64,000 nucleotides of DNA from Pseudoalteromonas byunsanensis (GTDB taxonomy: Bacteria > Pseudomonadota > Gammaproteobacteria > Enterobacterales > Alteromonadaceae): the NCBI RefSeq assembly GCF_001854475.1, contig NZ_MNAN01000026.1:372001-436000 (forward strand). Reading direction: 5' to 3'. Below, in pieces: positions 37,534 to 46,266 of the stretch. How positions within the stretch are numbered: position 1 is the stretch's first letter; each line of letters starts with the position of its first letter. Below the pieces are notes generated by a model. That model ran no database searches. It worked only from the letters and a program-made list of their open reading frames with translations, and had not been told where the DNA came from. The position numbers were made by a program, and so were the translations under genes.

Positions 37534-39324
37534 TTATTTCTCCTTAAACAACATTAAGATAGGATATTTTAGGTAAGCCTGATCATAGAACGGTGTCTTT
37601 GCGTACAACCACTCCATGCGAGCATTGGGATCGTCCGCAAACGCTTTATCTTCACGTATCTTTCTATCAAACTCTAATGCTATCGTTGGGTTCTCTTTTA
37701 ACATAGAACGAGCAAAAGGCTCTAATGCATAATTTTCAACATACTCAGTACGCTGAAAAATAGTATTAAACTCCCCCCAACTAAAAAATGAATCTGGTGC
37801 CTGTGGATGTAACAAATGTGTGGCAAGCTTGCCTCGCTTTTGCTCAGTACTAACCTTATACCAACCGCTAAGCTCAGGTGCTTTTACCTTATCAAAGCTA
37901 AAAGATGCCTCAACCATAAAACGCCCTTCAAAAGGTGCTTTAGCAAACTCATAATTGGTTACATTGGCACTTATTAAGGTATCTATCGACTCTGGTGATT
38001 GTTCAATTTTAGTCACTTTAATACCATGTAACTGCAACTTTTCTACAATCTCAGGATACGCAGGGGGAATATAGAAAGCATCCGGAACTTCAACCTGAGT
38101 TACCACATCTTTTTGCCAATAAATAGGCAGTGCGTCATATTGTATTTTCTCGCCAAGATACTTCGCTTCTGTTTGACCTGAGATAGCACTTTGAAATAGC
38201 TTATATGTGATCCCTTTGAACGGGATCGTATCTGGTTGTTTGGCATACGCCCTTTTTACGATCAACTGTTCCGGTCTATTATTTTGTTCTGCTGTGACCG
38301 CCTCATCTAACTGTGTCTGATATTTTGACAATGCAGAGATCAAGCCATCGTATAACACATAGGTTCCCAGTACACGCTGCTTGTAAGGCTTCAAAGAGTG
38401 GTTCTCAACCAAAATCGTGGGCACTCCCGCTAAATCGCCCCAGCCATTAGAAAAACGTGGTGTAGCAACCCAACCCGCAATGCCTTTTTTAAAGTCACGC
38501 TTATCCATTGCAAACACCAATGGGCCTGGAATATGGCCTTGTTGCTCTAACGCCTTATCAATAACGGGCTTAATCTGTGTCTCAAGCACGCGAGCTATGG
38601 CTGGTGACTCACTGGCAAATTCTGGATTAAAGCCGTAAGTAATATCGTATTGATAGTCAGCGCCATCAGTAACATGTACGTCCAAGTAAAGATCTGGTTG
38701 ATACTCATCGATCACCTTTAATATCGCTTGCACTTCTGGTGTATCGAGCTTGGTGTAGTCTCTATTCAAATTCAAGTTATTGGCATTGGTTCGAAAGCCC
38801 ATTTCCACGGGTCCACGCTGATTGATCCTATTGTACTTGCTACGTCGCTCATGACCATCCACATTTAAGATGGGTATAAATAGGATGTTTACTTTGCTCA
38901 ATAAATCTCTACGCTTACCCAATGCGATATCTCTGAGCATCATAAATGCAGCATCTTTACCGTCAATTTCCCCAGCATGGATGCCTGCTTGGATAAGTAA
39001 AGTTGGCTTGTTATTATTCTTTATCATCGAGGCCGTGAAATGGCTCTGCTCAGAAGCTATTAGCATTTTTACTGCTCGCCCTGAGTTACTATAGCCTATA
39101 TTTATTGCTTTAAATTGAGTTGGATTTGCGGCGACTAAACGTTCAACAAATGCCATTGTCTGCTGATAGTCGGGCGAGTTCATCCCCTTACTAAGTTCAA
39201 AGTCAGTGGTTAAAGGACCTTTCATTTGCATCAACTGCTCACTTTGCCCTTGCCAAGGCGTCAGTGGCGGCAAATGAGCGTCTAATGACAAGCTTGCGGT
39301 TAACATAATCATGCTTGTTATCAT
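37534..39324 (-). CDS. Secreted M14-family zinc carboxypeptidase
   Basis: A 596-residue peptidase with a probable short N-terminal signal (MITSMIMLTASLSLDA). The M14 zinc site is HxxE: His116 and Glu119 in QAGIHAGEIDG, and a third ligand His near 216 in LYLDVHVTDG. The catalytic Glu region is likely near TILVENHS. A beta-rich C-terminal half (about residues 330-596) has no motif I can name. Such enzymes release C-terminal amino acids from peptides in the periplasm or medium. The signal peptide is weaker than usual, so periplasmic location is inferred. It is followed after one base by gloC. Confidence 0.88.
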   Translation of the reverse strand: MITSMIMLTASLSLDAHLPPLTPWQGQSEQLMQMKGPLTTDFELSKGMNSPDYQQTMAFVERLVAANPTQFKAINIGYSNSGRAVKMLIASEQSHFTASMIKNNNKPTLLIQAGIHAGEIDGKDAAFMMLRDIALGKRRDLLSKVNILFIPILNVDGHERRSKYNRINQRGPVEMGFRTNANNLNLNRDYTKLDTPEVQAILKVIDEYQPDLYLDVHVTDGADYQYDITYGFNPEFASESPAIARVLETQIKPVIDKALEQQGHIPGPLVFAMDKRDFKKGIAGWVATPRFSNGWGDLAGVPTILVENHSLKPYKQRVLGTYVLYDGLISALSKYQTQLDEAVTAEQNNRPEQLIVKRAYAKQPDTIPFKGITYKLFQSAISGQTEAKYLGEKIQYDALPIYWQKDVVTQVEVPDAFYIPPAYPEIVEKLQLHGIKVTKIEQSPESIDTLISANVTNYEFAKAPFEGRFMVEASFSFDKVKAPELSGWYKVSTEQKRGKLATHLLHPQAPDSFFSWGEFNTIFQRTEYVENYALEPFARSMLKENPTIALEFDRKIREDKAFADDPNARMEWLYAKTPFYDQAYLKYPILMLFKEK

Positions 39325-39470
39325 TTTTATTTCTCAATTTTCAGCCTAGATAGCACAATTATATCAATATTTTAGTTAACATCTTACAATGTGCGGTGAT
39401 TCAACAAAAATATGCAGCTAATAACATCTCGCTCACACAAATTGAGTTTATTTTTCTTAAGAAGATACTT

Positions 39471-40298
39471 ATGACGACAACAATACTCATTACAGGATGC
39501 TCAACAGGGATTGGATACTACTGTGCTCATGCGCTTCACAATGCTGGATTTCATGTGATCGCATCATGCCGAAAGTTGGAAGACGTATATCGACTGACCA
39601 ACGAAGGACTAACTTGCATTCAACTAGACTTGAATGATGAGCAAAGTATCATCGGTGGATTTGAGCAAGCATTAAAGTTAAGTGACGGAAAACTGGACGC
39701 CTTGTTTAACAATGGTGCATATGGACAACCTGGTGCAGTTGAAGATCTGCCTACAACAGTTCTAAAGCAGCAGTTTGAAACGAACTTTTTTGCTTGGCAT
39801 ACTCTAACGAATCTCGCCATTAAACATATGCGCACGCATGGCTCTGGTCGAATTATCCATAACTCATCTGTTCTAGGGCTTGTCGCCTTACCATTTAGAG
39901 GGGCGTATAATGCCAGCAAATTTGCACTTGAAGGTTTGACCGACACACTGCGCATGGAACTCAAGGGCACTAATATTCAGATCAGCTTAATTGAGCCTGG
40001 CCCCATTGCTTCAAAGTTTAGAGAAAATGCTAAGCAGGCTTTTACTGATAACATTAATATTGAAATCAGCCCCCACAAGAAGGATTATTTGGCTCAATTA
40101 GAGAGACTTGCTGCGCGAAATGCCCCCCAACCCTTTACTCTAGAACCGCAGGCTGTATACAAAAAACTTTTACATGCACTGACAGCAAAACACGCCAAGC
40201 CAAGATATTACGTTACATTCCCCACCTATCTTATGGGTTATCTTAAGCGTATTCTTAGTACTCGCTGGCTAGATAAGATGTTGATAAGAAATCGTTAA
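39471..40298 (+). CDS. Short-chain dehydrogenase/reductase
   Basis: A 275-residue SDR. The start is the ATG at 39471, which opens straight into the Rossmann strand MTTTILITGCSTGIGYYCA; a frame open from an earlier ATG at 39396 adds 25 non-homologous residues. Family motifs: TGCSTGIG (NAD(P)-binding), NNGAYGQPGA, a catalytic Ser-Tyr-Lys set with IHNSSVLG and YNASKFALEGLTDTLRMEL, and SLIEPGPI. The C-terminal 60 residues include a hydrophobic membrane-proximal stretch (KPRYYVTFPTYLMGYLKRI). Substrate unknown. It is convergent with rplT and shares a terminator. Confidence 0.9.
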   Translation: MTTTILITGCSTGIGYYCAHALHNAGFHVIASCRKLEDVYRLTNEGLTCIQLDLNDEQSIIGGFEQALKLSDGKLDALFNNGAYGQPGAVEDLPTTVLKQQFETNFFAWHTLTNLAIKHMRTHGSGRIIHNSSVLGLVALPFRGAYNASKFALEGLTDTLRMELKGTNIQISLIEPGPIASKFRENAKQAFTDNINIEISPHKKDYLAQLERLAARNAPQPFTLEPQAVYKKLLHALTAKHAKPRYYVTFPTYLMGYLKRILSTRWLDKMLIRNR

Positions 40299-40302
40299 GA
40301 TC

Positions 40303-40329
40303 AAAAAAAGGAGCCGTTGGCTCCTTTTT
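40303..40329. terminator. Bidirectional terminator between the SDR gene and rplT
   Basis: The stem GGAGCC/GGCTCC has a three-base loop and is flanked by A7 and T5. It ends both the SDR transcript and the thrS-infC-rpmI-rplT transcript. Confidence 0.9.
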
Positions 40330-40352
40330 CAGGGAATAAGCTTTATTGCTTA

Positions 40353-40712
40353 TTAAGCAGCTAGACCGTCTTTTGCTTTAGCAACTAGTGCTGCAAAAGC
40401 GACTTGGTCGTATACTGCGATATCAGCTAGGATCTTACGATCGATTTCAACAGATGACTTTTTAAGGCCATTGATGAAGCGGCTGTAAGAAAGGCCGTTT
40501 TGACGTGCTGCAGCGTTGATACGTGCGATCCATAATTGACGGAAAGTACGTTTCTTAGCGCGACGGTCACGGTAAGCGTATTGACCTGCTTTAGTTACTG
40601 CTTGGAAAGCTACGCGGTAAACACGTGAACGTGCTCCGTAGTAACCTTTAGCCTGCTTTAATACTTTTTTGTGACGTGCACGTGCGATAACACCGCGTTT
40701 AACTCTTGCCAT
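40353..40712 (-). CDS. rplT: 50S ribosomal protein L20
   Basis: A 119-residue early-assembly 23S rRNA-binding protein (E. coli 118). The sequence opens [19 protein letters not shown], the canonical basic N-terminal extension, and contains [20 protein letters not shown]. In E. coli L20 also represses rpmI-rplT translation by binding the mRNA. It lies 15 bases after rpmI and is the last gene of the translation block. Confidence 0.99.
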   Translation of the reverse strand: MARVKRGVIARARHKKVLKQAKGYYGARSRVYRVAFQAVTKAGQYAYRDRRAKKRTFRQLWIARINAAARQNGLSYSRFINGLKKSSVEIDRKILADIAVYDQVAFAALVAKAKDGLAA

Positions 40713-40727
40713 TTCTGATATCCCCTA

Positions 40728-40928
40728 TTAAGCAAATGGTAACATACGGTCGATAAGACCAATGTCGTTTTTGTGAACCATAGACTTAGCACGTAAGTGT
40801 AGTTTACGCTTAGAAGACTTCTTAGTCAGAATGTGACGAAGGTGCGACTGTTTACGCTTATAACCGCCTGAAGCAGTCTTTTTGAAACGCTTAGCTGCGC
40901 CTCTGTGTGATTTTAGCTTATAAGCCAT
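40728..40928 (-). CDS. rpmI: 50S ribosomal protein L35
   Basis: A 66-residue basic ribosomal protein (E. coli 65). It starts [20 protein letters not shown] and contains the conserved [22 protein letters not shown] lies seven to eight bases before the ATG. A 182-base leader separates it from infC and is predicted to be structured; rplT follows after 15 bases. Confidence 0.99.
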   Translation of the reverse strand: MAYKLKSHRGAAKRFKKTASGGYKRKQSHLRHILTKKSSKRKLHLRAKSMVHKNDIGLIDRMLPFA

Positions 40929-41110
40929 TGCAATAACTCCAAATGTATTGCTTTAAACAATGTAAGCAGGCGGATGTAAACATCACTTTAAAGGCCTAAC
41001 TCACAACCAAATCCGGTGAAGACTCGCGTCTTTCTTTAAAACCGGTTAATACAGGTGACCTTAAGGTACTTTAGACCTGCATTAAATTCGCGCGCATTAT
41101 GCCGTGTTTA
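40929..41110 (-). promoter_or_regulatory. Structured rpmI leader, candidate L20 autoregulatory region
   Basis: Two hairpins are visible in the RNA of the minus strand. The first is a nine-pair stem, AAUGCAGGU with ACCUGUAUU, enclosing a small ACC/GGU stem. The second pairs GAAAGAC with GUCUUC (one bulged A) under a GCGA tetraloop and is closed by a CCGG/CCGG stem. In E. coli the same interval carries the L20-binding pseudoknot. I have not established an equivalent pseudoknot here. Confidence 0.45.
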
Positions 41111-41656
41111 TTACTTTTTAGCAATAGGCGACATCATCATGACCATCTGACGCCCTTCAACACGATTTGGGAATGATTCAACAACTGCTAAATCTTCTAA
41201 ATCGGTCTTAACACGGTTAAGTAATTCGATACCAATTTCTTGGTGAGCCATTTCACGACCACGAAAGCGAATAGTGATTTTAGCTTTGTCACCGGCTTCT
41301 AAGAACTTTCTTAGGCTGCGTAACTTAACCTGATAATCACCCTCGTCCGTGCCAGGACGGAACTTGATCTCTTTAATTTGGATCTGCTTTTGCTTTTTCT
41401 TTTGTTCTTTTTGTAATTTTGCTTTTTCAAAAACGAACTTACCGTAGTCCATCACCTTACAGACAGGAGGTTCAGCATTGGGACTAATCTCAACTAGATC
41501 CACCCCTGCTTCATCAGCAATCGCTTGAGCTTCTTTCAACGACATAATGGTCGCTTCCTGACCTTCTACGCCAGATAAGCGAACTTCTTTCGCAGTTATT
41601 TCTTCATTGATACGATTTTTTTGAGCTGTAGTTTGCCCTTTTTTTCCGCCTCTAAT
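41111..41656 (-). CDS. infC: Translation initiation factor IF-3 (AUU start)
   Basis: IF-3 prevents premature 70S formation and discriminates against non-canonical start codons. The 181-residue product (E. coli 180) begins IRGGKKGQT when read from an ATT at 41656, which follows GGAGG at eight-base spacing. Upstream in-frame ATG codons would add residues with no homology and lack a Shine-Dalgarno. Core motifs are [20 protein letters not shown] and the linker [18 protein letters not shown]. The AUU start is the basis of IF-3 autoregulation in enterobacteria and is conserved here. thrS ends 74 bases upstream. Confidence 0.97.
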   Translation of the reverse strand: MRGGKKGQTTAQKNRINEEITAKEVRLSGVEGQEATIMSLKEAQAIADEAGVDLVEISPNAEPPVCKVMDYGKFVFEKAKLQKEQKKKQKQIQIKEIKFRPGTDEGDYQVKLRSLRKFLEAGDKAKITIRFRGREMAHQEIGIELLNRVKTDLEDLAVVESFPNRVEGRQMVMMMSPIAKK

Positions 41657-41730
41657 GGTACGTTCCTCCAAGAAAATCAAAATATGTTGTGTGTGGCAAT
41701 CGTAAGTATTTATGCCACACACAGGCTTTA

Positions 41731-43641
41731 TTACTGTCGATGTTTAATTTCTTCACTGATTTTAGCGATAAAATCTTCGACTGAGAACTTACCAAGGTCT
41801 TCACCTTTGCGAGTTCTCACTGCTACTTCTTGTTGTTCAACTTCTTTATCACCAACAACAAGTAGGTAAGGTATACGTTTTAAAGTATGCTCCCGAATTT
41901 TAAAGCCAATCTTCTCATTTCTCAAGTCAGCACAGGCCCTAATTCCAAGTTTATTTAACTTTTGTACAATTTCATGCACGTAATCAGCCTGTTTATCAGT
42001 GATATTCATGATCACTACTTGTTTAGGCGCTAACCAAGTTGGGAATAAGCCCGCATATTCTTCGGTAAGAATACCAATGAAACGTTCGATTGAACCCAAA
42101 ATTGCACGGTGGATCATTACAGGTGTCTTACGTTCGTTGTTTTCAGCAACATAAGTCGCACCTAAACGACCTGGTAGAGCAAAATCTAGCTGCACGGTAC
42201 CACACTGCCAAGCTCGTTCCAAACAATCATACAAAGTAAATTCAATCTTCGGACCGTAGAAAGCGCCTTCACCCGGCAAATATTCAAACTCAATGTTATT
42301 AGCTTTAAGGGCTTCAGCTAGCGCAAGCTCTGCTTTATCCCACATTTCGTCTTCACCGATGCGCTTCTCTGGACGGGTAGAAAGCTTAACAACGATTTTT
42401 TCAAAGCCAAATGTTTCATAGGTGTCATAAACCATTTTAATACAAGCTGACACTTCATCCATGATTTGCTCTTCTGTACAGAAGATGTGCGCATCATCTT
42501 GGGTAAAGCCACGTACTCGCATTAAGCCATGTAATGCACCAGAAGGTTCATTACGGTGGCAACAGCCAAACTCAGCCATACGCAGTGGTAAATCGCGGTA
42601 TGACTTCAAACCCTGATTGAAAATCTGCACGTGTCCTGGACAATTCATCGGCTTAATAGCATATTCGCGCTTTTCAGACTCAGTGGTAAACATCGCGTCT
42701 GCGTATTTATCCCAGTGTCCTGACTTTTCCCAAAGCGCACGGTCCATCATCATTGGACCCTTCACTTCTTCATAGTTGTACTCGCGTAACTTTTCACGCA
42801 CAAAGTCTTCTAACTCACGGTATATGCTCCAGCCATCGTTGTGCCAAAACACCATACCAGGCGCTTCTTCTTGCCAGTGCCACAGATCTAACGCTTTACC
42901 AATTTTACGGTGGTCACGTTTTTCAGCTTCTTCTAGGCGCTTCAAGTACGCTTTAAGCTGTTTCTTATCAGCCCAAGCCGTACCATAGATACGCTGCAGC
43001 ATTTTGTTTTCAGAGTTGCCACGCCAGTATGCACCAGCCACTTTCATAATTTTAAAGTGTTGGCAGAATTTCATATTAGGTACGTGAGGACCACGACACA
43101 TATCAACATATTCTTCATGATGATAAAGGCCTGGTCTATCATCTTTGTCGATATTCTCGTCTAAGATTTCGATTTTATAAGTTTCGCCACGTGCCGCAAA
43201 TGCCTCACGTGCTTCTTGCCAAGAAACAGTTTTCTTAACAACATCATAATTTGTTTTCGCAAGTTCAAGCATACGTTTTTCAATCGCATCTAAATCTTCT
43301 TGCGTTAAAGAATGGTCTAAATCAACATCGTAATAGAAGCCATTATCGATAGTTGGACCAATCGCCATTTTTACATCTGGAAATAATTGCTTGATGGCGT
43401 GACCGATTAAGTGCGCACAAGAGTGACGGATGATCTCTAAACCGTCTTCATCCTTTGCAGTTATAATTTCTAAACGCGCGTCTTCATTAATAATATCGCA
43501 CGCATCAACGCGCACCCCATTCACTCGTCCAGCAATAGTTGCTTTTGCAAGGCCTGGACCGATATCTTGAGCGACTTGTAACGTTGACACTGGGTTTTCA
43601 AAGACACGCTGACTACCGTCAGGAAGCGTAATAATTGGCAT
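41731..43641 (-). CDS. thrS: Threonyl-tRNA synthetase
   Basis: A class II synthetase of 636 residues (E. coli 642) that charges tRNA-Thr and, in E. coli, represses its own translation. Domains in order: TGS (residues 1-60, [14 protein letters not shown]), the editing domain with [10 protein letters not shown] near residue 75, the catalytic core with the zinc Cys in [10 protein letters not shown] and motif 2 [11 protein letters not shown], and the anticodon-binding domain from about 535 ([18 protein letters not shown]). The leader carries two tRNA-Thr anticodon-like hairpins (separate entries). infC-rpmI-rplT follow, as in E. coli. Confidence 0.98.
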   Translation of the reverse strand: MPIITLPDGSQRVFENPVSTLQVAQDIGPGLAKATIAGRVNGVRVDACDIINEDARLEIITAKDEDGLEIIRHSCAHLIGHAIKQLFPDVKMAIGPTIDNGFYYDVDLDHSLTQEDLDAIEKRMLELAKTNYDVVKKTVSWQEAREAFAARGETYKIEILDENIDKDDRPGLYHHEEYVDMCRGPHVPNMKFCQHFKIMKVAGAYWRGNSENKMLQRIYGTAWADKKQLKAYLKRLEEAEKRDHRKIGKALDLWHWQEEAPGMVFWHNDGWSIYRELEDFVREKLREYNYEEVKGPMMMDRALWEKSGHWDKYADAMFTTESEKREYAIKPMNCPGHVQIFNQGLKSYRDLPLRMAEFGCCHRNEPSGALHGLMRVRGFTQDDAHIFCTEEQIMDEVSACIKMVYDTYETFGFEKIVVKLSTRPEKRIGEDEMWDKAELALAEALKANNIEFEYLPGEGAFYGPKIEFTLYDCLERAWQCGTVQLDFALPGRLGATYVAENNERKTPVMIHRAILGSIERFIGILTEEYAGLFPTWLAPKQVVIMNITDKQADYVHEIVQKLNKLGIRACADLRNEKIGFKIREHTLKRIPYLLVVGDKEVEQQEVAVRTRKGEDLGKFSVEDFIAKISEEIKHRQ

Positions 43642-43661
43642 GATAAATCCTATTTACAGTG

Positions 43662-43682
43662 GTGACACCTACGACGCATCAC
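43662..43682 (-). promoter_or_regulatory. thrS operator proximal hairpin (domain-2 equivalent)
   Basis: RNA GUGAUGC-GUCGUAG-GUGUCAC: a seven-pair stem (two G-U wobbles) and a seven-base loop. In anticodon-loop numbering the loop reads G32 U33 C34 G35 U36 A37 G38, that is U33, a CGU threonine anticodon and a purine at 37. It ends 20 bases before the start codon. Confidence 0.78.
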
Positions 43683-43720
43683 ATGTATTAATTAATTAGT
43701 TTTTTAAAATGAGTGCCCAA

Positions 43721-43744
43721 CAACGCTTTTACGAATAAGCATTG
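43721..43744 (-). promoter_or_regulatory. thrS operator distal hairpin (domain-4 equivalent)
   Basis: RNA CAAUGCUU-AUUCGUAA-AAGCGUUG: an eight-pair stem with one G-U pair and an eight-base loop that contains UUCGUAA, again U33-CGU-A37. The repeat of the same anticodon mimic is expected if each ThrRS subunit binds one hairpin. Confidence 0.72.
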
Positions 43745-43798
43745 GCTCCGGCAGCGATTTAGCATACCGTGTGCTTGGGGACTTTCAAACCGACAGGT

Positions 43799-43827
43799 AT
43801 TTTGACCGTGCGCGTGACGAAATTCAA
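43799..43827 (-). promoter_or_regulatory. Probable thrS promoter
   Basis: On the minus strand: TTGAAT (43822-43827), 17 bases, CAAAAT (43799-43804). Transcription would start near 43792, giving a leader of about 150 bases that contains the full operator. An alternative is TTGAAA with a 16-base spacer and TATGCT further downstream. Confidence 0.45.
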
Positions 43828-43898
43828 GGGAAAGACTAAAATTGATCCAATAAATTGTTAAATTTATATGCCTTAACGCTTCTCACAGTGAGTAAAAC

Positions 43899-44903
43899 AT
43901 GACGAAACCGACGCGCTACTGCTTTGCTTCTTTAAACCTGTTGAACTTTGCAGCGCCACCTTTTTCATTTTATCAGCTCGATGAGCACTATGACCAAACC
44001 CAATGGCAGTCTAAAACTCAATTCGTTACAGGGCTCATTGAACACATCGATCCAACCCTTATTGTATTTCAAGAGGTGTTTAGTATTGATGTACTCAAAT
44101 CACTTTGTGAGGAGATGGGCTTGCCCTATTTCGCAACCGTTGATACGCCTCAATTAGATGCAATTTACCCCAACGTGCTATTTAATCCAGTTGTGGCTGT
44201 GGCTTCTAAAATTCCCTTTCAGCAGACATGTGCATTTGAACCTTGTCCAGAGCTTTTAGAATACCTCAATAATCAACACCAATTTCGTTTTAACCGCACC
44301 CCCATCAAATGTTCTATTGAGATTGATGGGTTTGGCCCTATCACCTGTTACGCCGTACACTTTAAATCTCAACGCGTTCATTCAATGGCACACATGATAG
44401 ATGGCTCAGAGCAAGACGACCCGTTACTTGCATTACTACACAAAACCGTAGGTACCATGCAATCACAAATTTCTCGCTCTCTGGAAGCATCTATCGTGTA
44501 TTACGACGCACTCAAAACTCAGCGAGAACAACGCCATGCAACTCTAGTCATGGGGGATTTTAACGACCATTTGACCAGCCCTGCGCTCTCGTTTATGACG
44601 CAGGCTTTCCCACCTCAAGTTAACACTCATAATCGCTTTGATAGTGTTGGATTATTTGACAGCTTTTCATTTGCAGATAATGCACACACTTTTGCGCAAA
44701 AGCCGGCCAGTCACTACTATCAAGGTGCGGGTAATGTCTTAGACTATATCTTGGCATCGCAACAGTTTAACCCAAATAACGAAACACCATCGATCAAATC
44801 TCTGACCTATCATAATTACGATGCGCATTTGGACCCCAAGCGCGATGAGGAAGATATTCGCTATTCGGATCATAGCGCGATTGCAATCGAGATTATGTTG
44901 TAA
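43899..44903 (+). CDS. Endonuclease/exonuclease/phosphatase-family protein
   Basis: A 334-residue protein of the EEP (DNase I/Mg-dependent endonuclease) superfamily. The catalytic Glu is in LIVFQEVFSIDVLK (about residue 59). Other core motifs are TCYAVHFKSQR, VMGDFNDHL (Asp/Asn of the metal site) and the terminal SDHSAIAIEIML with the catalytic Asp-His. The substrate cannot be inferred: the superfamily includes nucleases, sphingomyelinases and inositol phosphatases. There is no signal peptide, so it is cytosolic. It is divergent from thrS and is followed 63 bases later by the DUF3010 gene. Confidence 0.88.
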   Translation: MTKPTRYCFASLNLLNFAAPPFSFYQLDEHYDQTQWQSKTQFVTGLIEHIDPTLIVFQEVFSIDVLKSLCEEMGLPYFATVDTPQLDAIYPNVLFNPVVAVASKIPFQQTCAFEPCPELLEYLNNQHQFRFNRTPIKCSIEIDGFGPITCYAVHFKSQRVHSMAHMIDGSEQDDPLLALLHKTVGTMQSQISRSLEASIVYYDALKTQREQRHATLVMGDFNDHLTSPALSFMTQAFPPQVNTHNRFDSVGLFDSFSFADNAHTFAQKPASHYYQGAGNVLDYILASQQFNPNNETPSIKSLTYHNYDAHLDPKRDEEDIRYSDHSAIAIEIML

Positions 44904-44966
44904 GCTTTTGCTTTATCGGTGAGATTGCTATACTGCGTCGATAATTAAATAGATTGGAAATATACA

Positions 44967-45413
44967 ATGAGAACATGTGGCGTTGAGATCGCTGGCAGCG
45001 AAGTGCTTTTGTGTCTGCTAACAAAAGAAGATGACGTATTTGATATACGTGATGTACGCCAAACACGCTTTACACTAAACAATGTTGGACAAGAAACGGA
45101 TCAAATGCGTAAGTTTCAGTTCGACTTTGCAAAATTAATGGCTGATTATCAAGTTGACTCTGTTGCTATTCGTCAACGAGCACCTAAAGGTAAGTTCGCA
45201 GGCAGTGCTACCGGATTTAAAATGGAAGCTGCCATACAGCTAATTGAAGGGTTGGATGTGCGTTTGTTATCTAGCACTGAAGTGAAAGAGCAGCTTAAGC
45301 GCAACCCCTTACCTATCGACTTTGAAGATACTGGGCTTAAAAAATATCAGGAAAATGCCTTTGTTAGTGCCTATGTCTACATTATGAAGAAAACTTACCG
45401 CCCTGACGAATAA
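44967..45413 (+). CDS. DUF3010 family protein
   Basis: A 148-residue cytosolic protein opening MRTCGVEIAGSEVLLCLL, a strand-turn-strand reminiscent of the RNase H-like/actin fold, then SVAIRQRAPKGKFAGSATGFKMEAAIQ, the region I associate with DUF3010. The function is not known; the fold suggests a Holliday-junction-resolvase-like or nucleotide-binding protein, but no acidic catalytic set can be assigned with confidence. A strong terminator follows 18 bases after the stop. Confidence 0.78.
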   Translation: MRTCGVEIAGSEVLLCLLTKEDDVFDIRDVRQTRFTLNNVGQETDQMRKFQFDFAKLMADYQVDSVAIRQRAPKGKFAGSATGFKMEAAIQLIEGLDVRLLSSTEVKEQLKRNPLPIDFEDTGLKKYQENAFVSAYVYIMKKTYRPDE

Positions 45414-45430
45414 GTTTAAATACAGCAATA

Positions 45431-45456
45431 AAAAATCCGACTCAAGTCGGATTTTT
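45431..45456. terminator. Bidirectional terminator after the DUF3010 gene
   Basis: The arms AAAAATCCGAC and GTCGGATTTTT enclose a TCAA loop. It stops the DUF3010 transcript. The stop codon of the convergent membrane-protein gene (TGA, 45444-45442) lies in its loop, so both genes share it. Confidence 0.9.
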
Positions 45457-45990
45457 TATTGGGTAGTGATCCACTGCAAACGCATAACATACTTTTATCA
45501 AAAATAACGCGCAAACCAACTTATACCACCACTGTACATCTAAGCCACTAACCACGAACAACCCAATAAAGATGACTAATAAGGCAAAGCCTGGCTGCTT
45601 TGGGTGTTTAAAAAAGAAGTTTAAAATACTTGAGGCAAGGATCACATACATCCAAAACAATAAAGAAGGTAGTAGTGGCTGCTCGAAAAGTAATGCAACA
45701 ACCAATAAATGAACATGAATTAAAATAAATATCCGACGTGCGCGGCGACTTCCTGCGTAATATTGATTGGTTCCATGAGTAAAATTCGCGGCACACCCAG
45801 CAACAATATCAACGATTATCACTCCTCCAAACAGATATTGCCACCAAACATATGATTTCTCGGGAGTTTGATAATACATTAATAAGAAAACCACTACCGA
45901 GCCAAGTAGCATAAAAGCACTTACGCCAAGCAATGCCACTTTACTTTGTCGAGCTCCCAATATTTCGTGCAAATATTTAGGCATATCCAT
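45442..45990 (-). CDS. Small multi-pass membrane protein, unknown
   Basis: A 182-residue protein with about five hydrophobic helices (around residues 17-40, 48-70, 86-105, 110-128 and 133-170). I do not recognise the family. The ATG at 45990 is preceded by GGAG at ten bases; a second ATG two codons later is a less likely start. Aromatic-rich loops (SYVWWQYLFGG, DVQWWYK) are seen. It is probably the last gene of a small operon with the DUF2164 gene and its upstream partner; the gap to DUF2164 is 33 bases. Confidence 0.65.
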   Translation of the reverse strand: MDMPKYLHEILGARQSKVALLGVSAFMLLGSVVVFLLMYYQTPEKSYVWWQYLFGGVIIVDIVAGCAANFTHGTNQYYAGSRRARRIFILIHVHLLVVALLFEQPLLPSLLFWMYVILASSILNFFFKHPKQPGFALLVIFIGLFVVSGLDVQWWYKLVCALFLIKVCYAFAVDHYPIKNPT

Positions 45991-46023
45991 ATATTCGAGA
46001 CTCCATGTTGAGCAAATTAATTG

Positions 46024-46266
46024 CTAATATTTTTCTAACTCATATAGTCTGTCTGCCAGCACTTCAAAGTGCTGTTCTAAGTGCGATTTTGCATCACCTA
46101 TTGCTCGGTTATAAACTTGCTTGCCAATTTGTTCAACAAAGAAATCAACCAAAAAAGCCGCATCAAATTGCTCTAAATCCAAATCTAGATTTTTCCTACA
46201 GTAACTCTGTGCTTGCAATACCAAGGCATCGTGCTGCTCTGATGTTAAATCAATTTTATGACTCAT
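46024..46266 (-). CDS. DUF2164 family protein
   Basis: An 80-residue cytosolic protein with the DUF2164 pattern: a basic/aliphatic N terminus and AAFLVDFFVEQIGKQVYNRAIGDAKSHLEQ (the FxxDFFxEQIGxxxYNxxxxDA core), in a short helical fold. Function unknown. Its first 11 bases overlap the end of the upstream 102-codon gene, pointing to translational coupling. Reasonably confident in the family. Confidence 0.8.
   Translation of the reverse strand: MSHKIDLTSEQHDALVLQAQSYCRKNLDLDLEQFDAAFLVDFFVEQIGKQVYNRAIGDAKSHLEQHFEVLADRLYELEKY

Larger units (their letters stand above)
43642..43744 (-). promoter_or_regulatory. thrS translational operator (ThrRS-binding leader)
   Basis: Composite leader element: a proximal anticodon-like hairpin (43662-43682), an AU-rich linker of 38 bases with little pairing potential, and a distal anticodon-like hairpin (43721-43744). 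Between the proximal hairpin and the ATG lies UAGGAU, the probable Shine-Dalgarno, so ThrRS bound to the hairpins would block 30S binding. The arrangement is that of domains 1 to 4 of the E. coli thrS operator. The match is architectural, not a sequence alignment. Confidence 0.8.
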
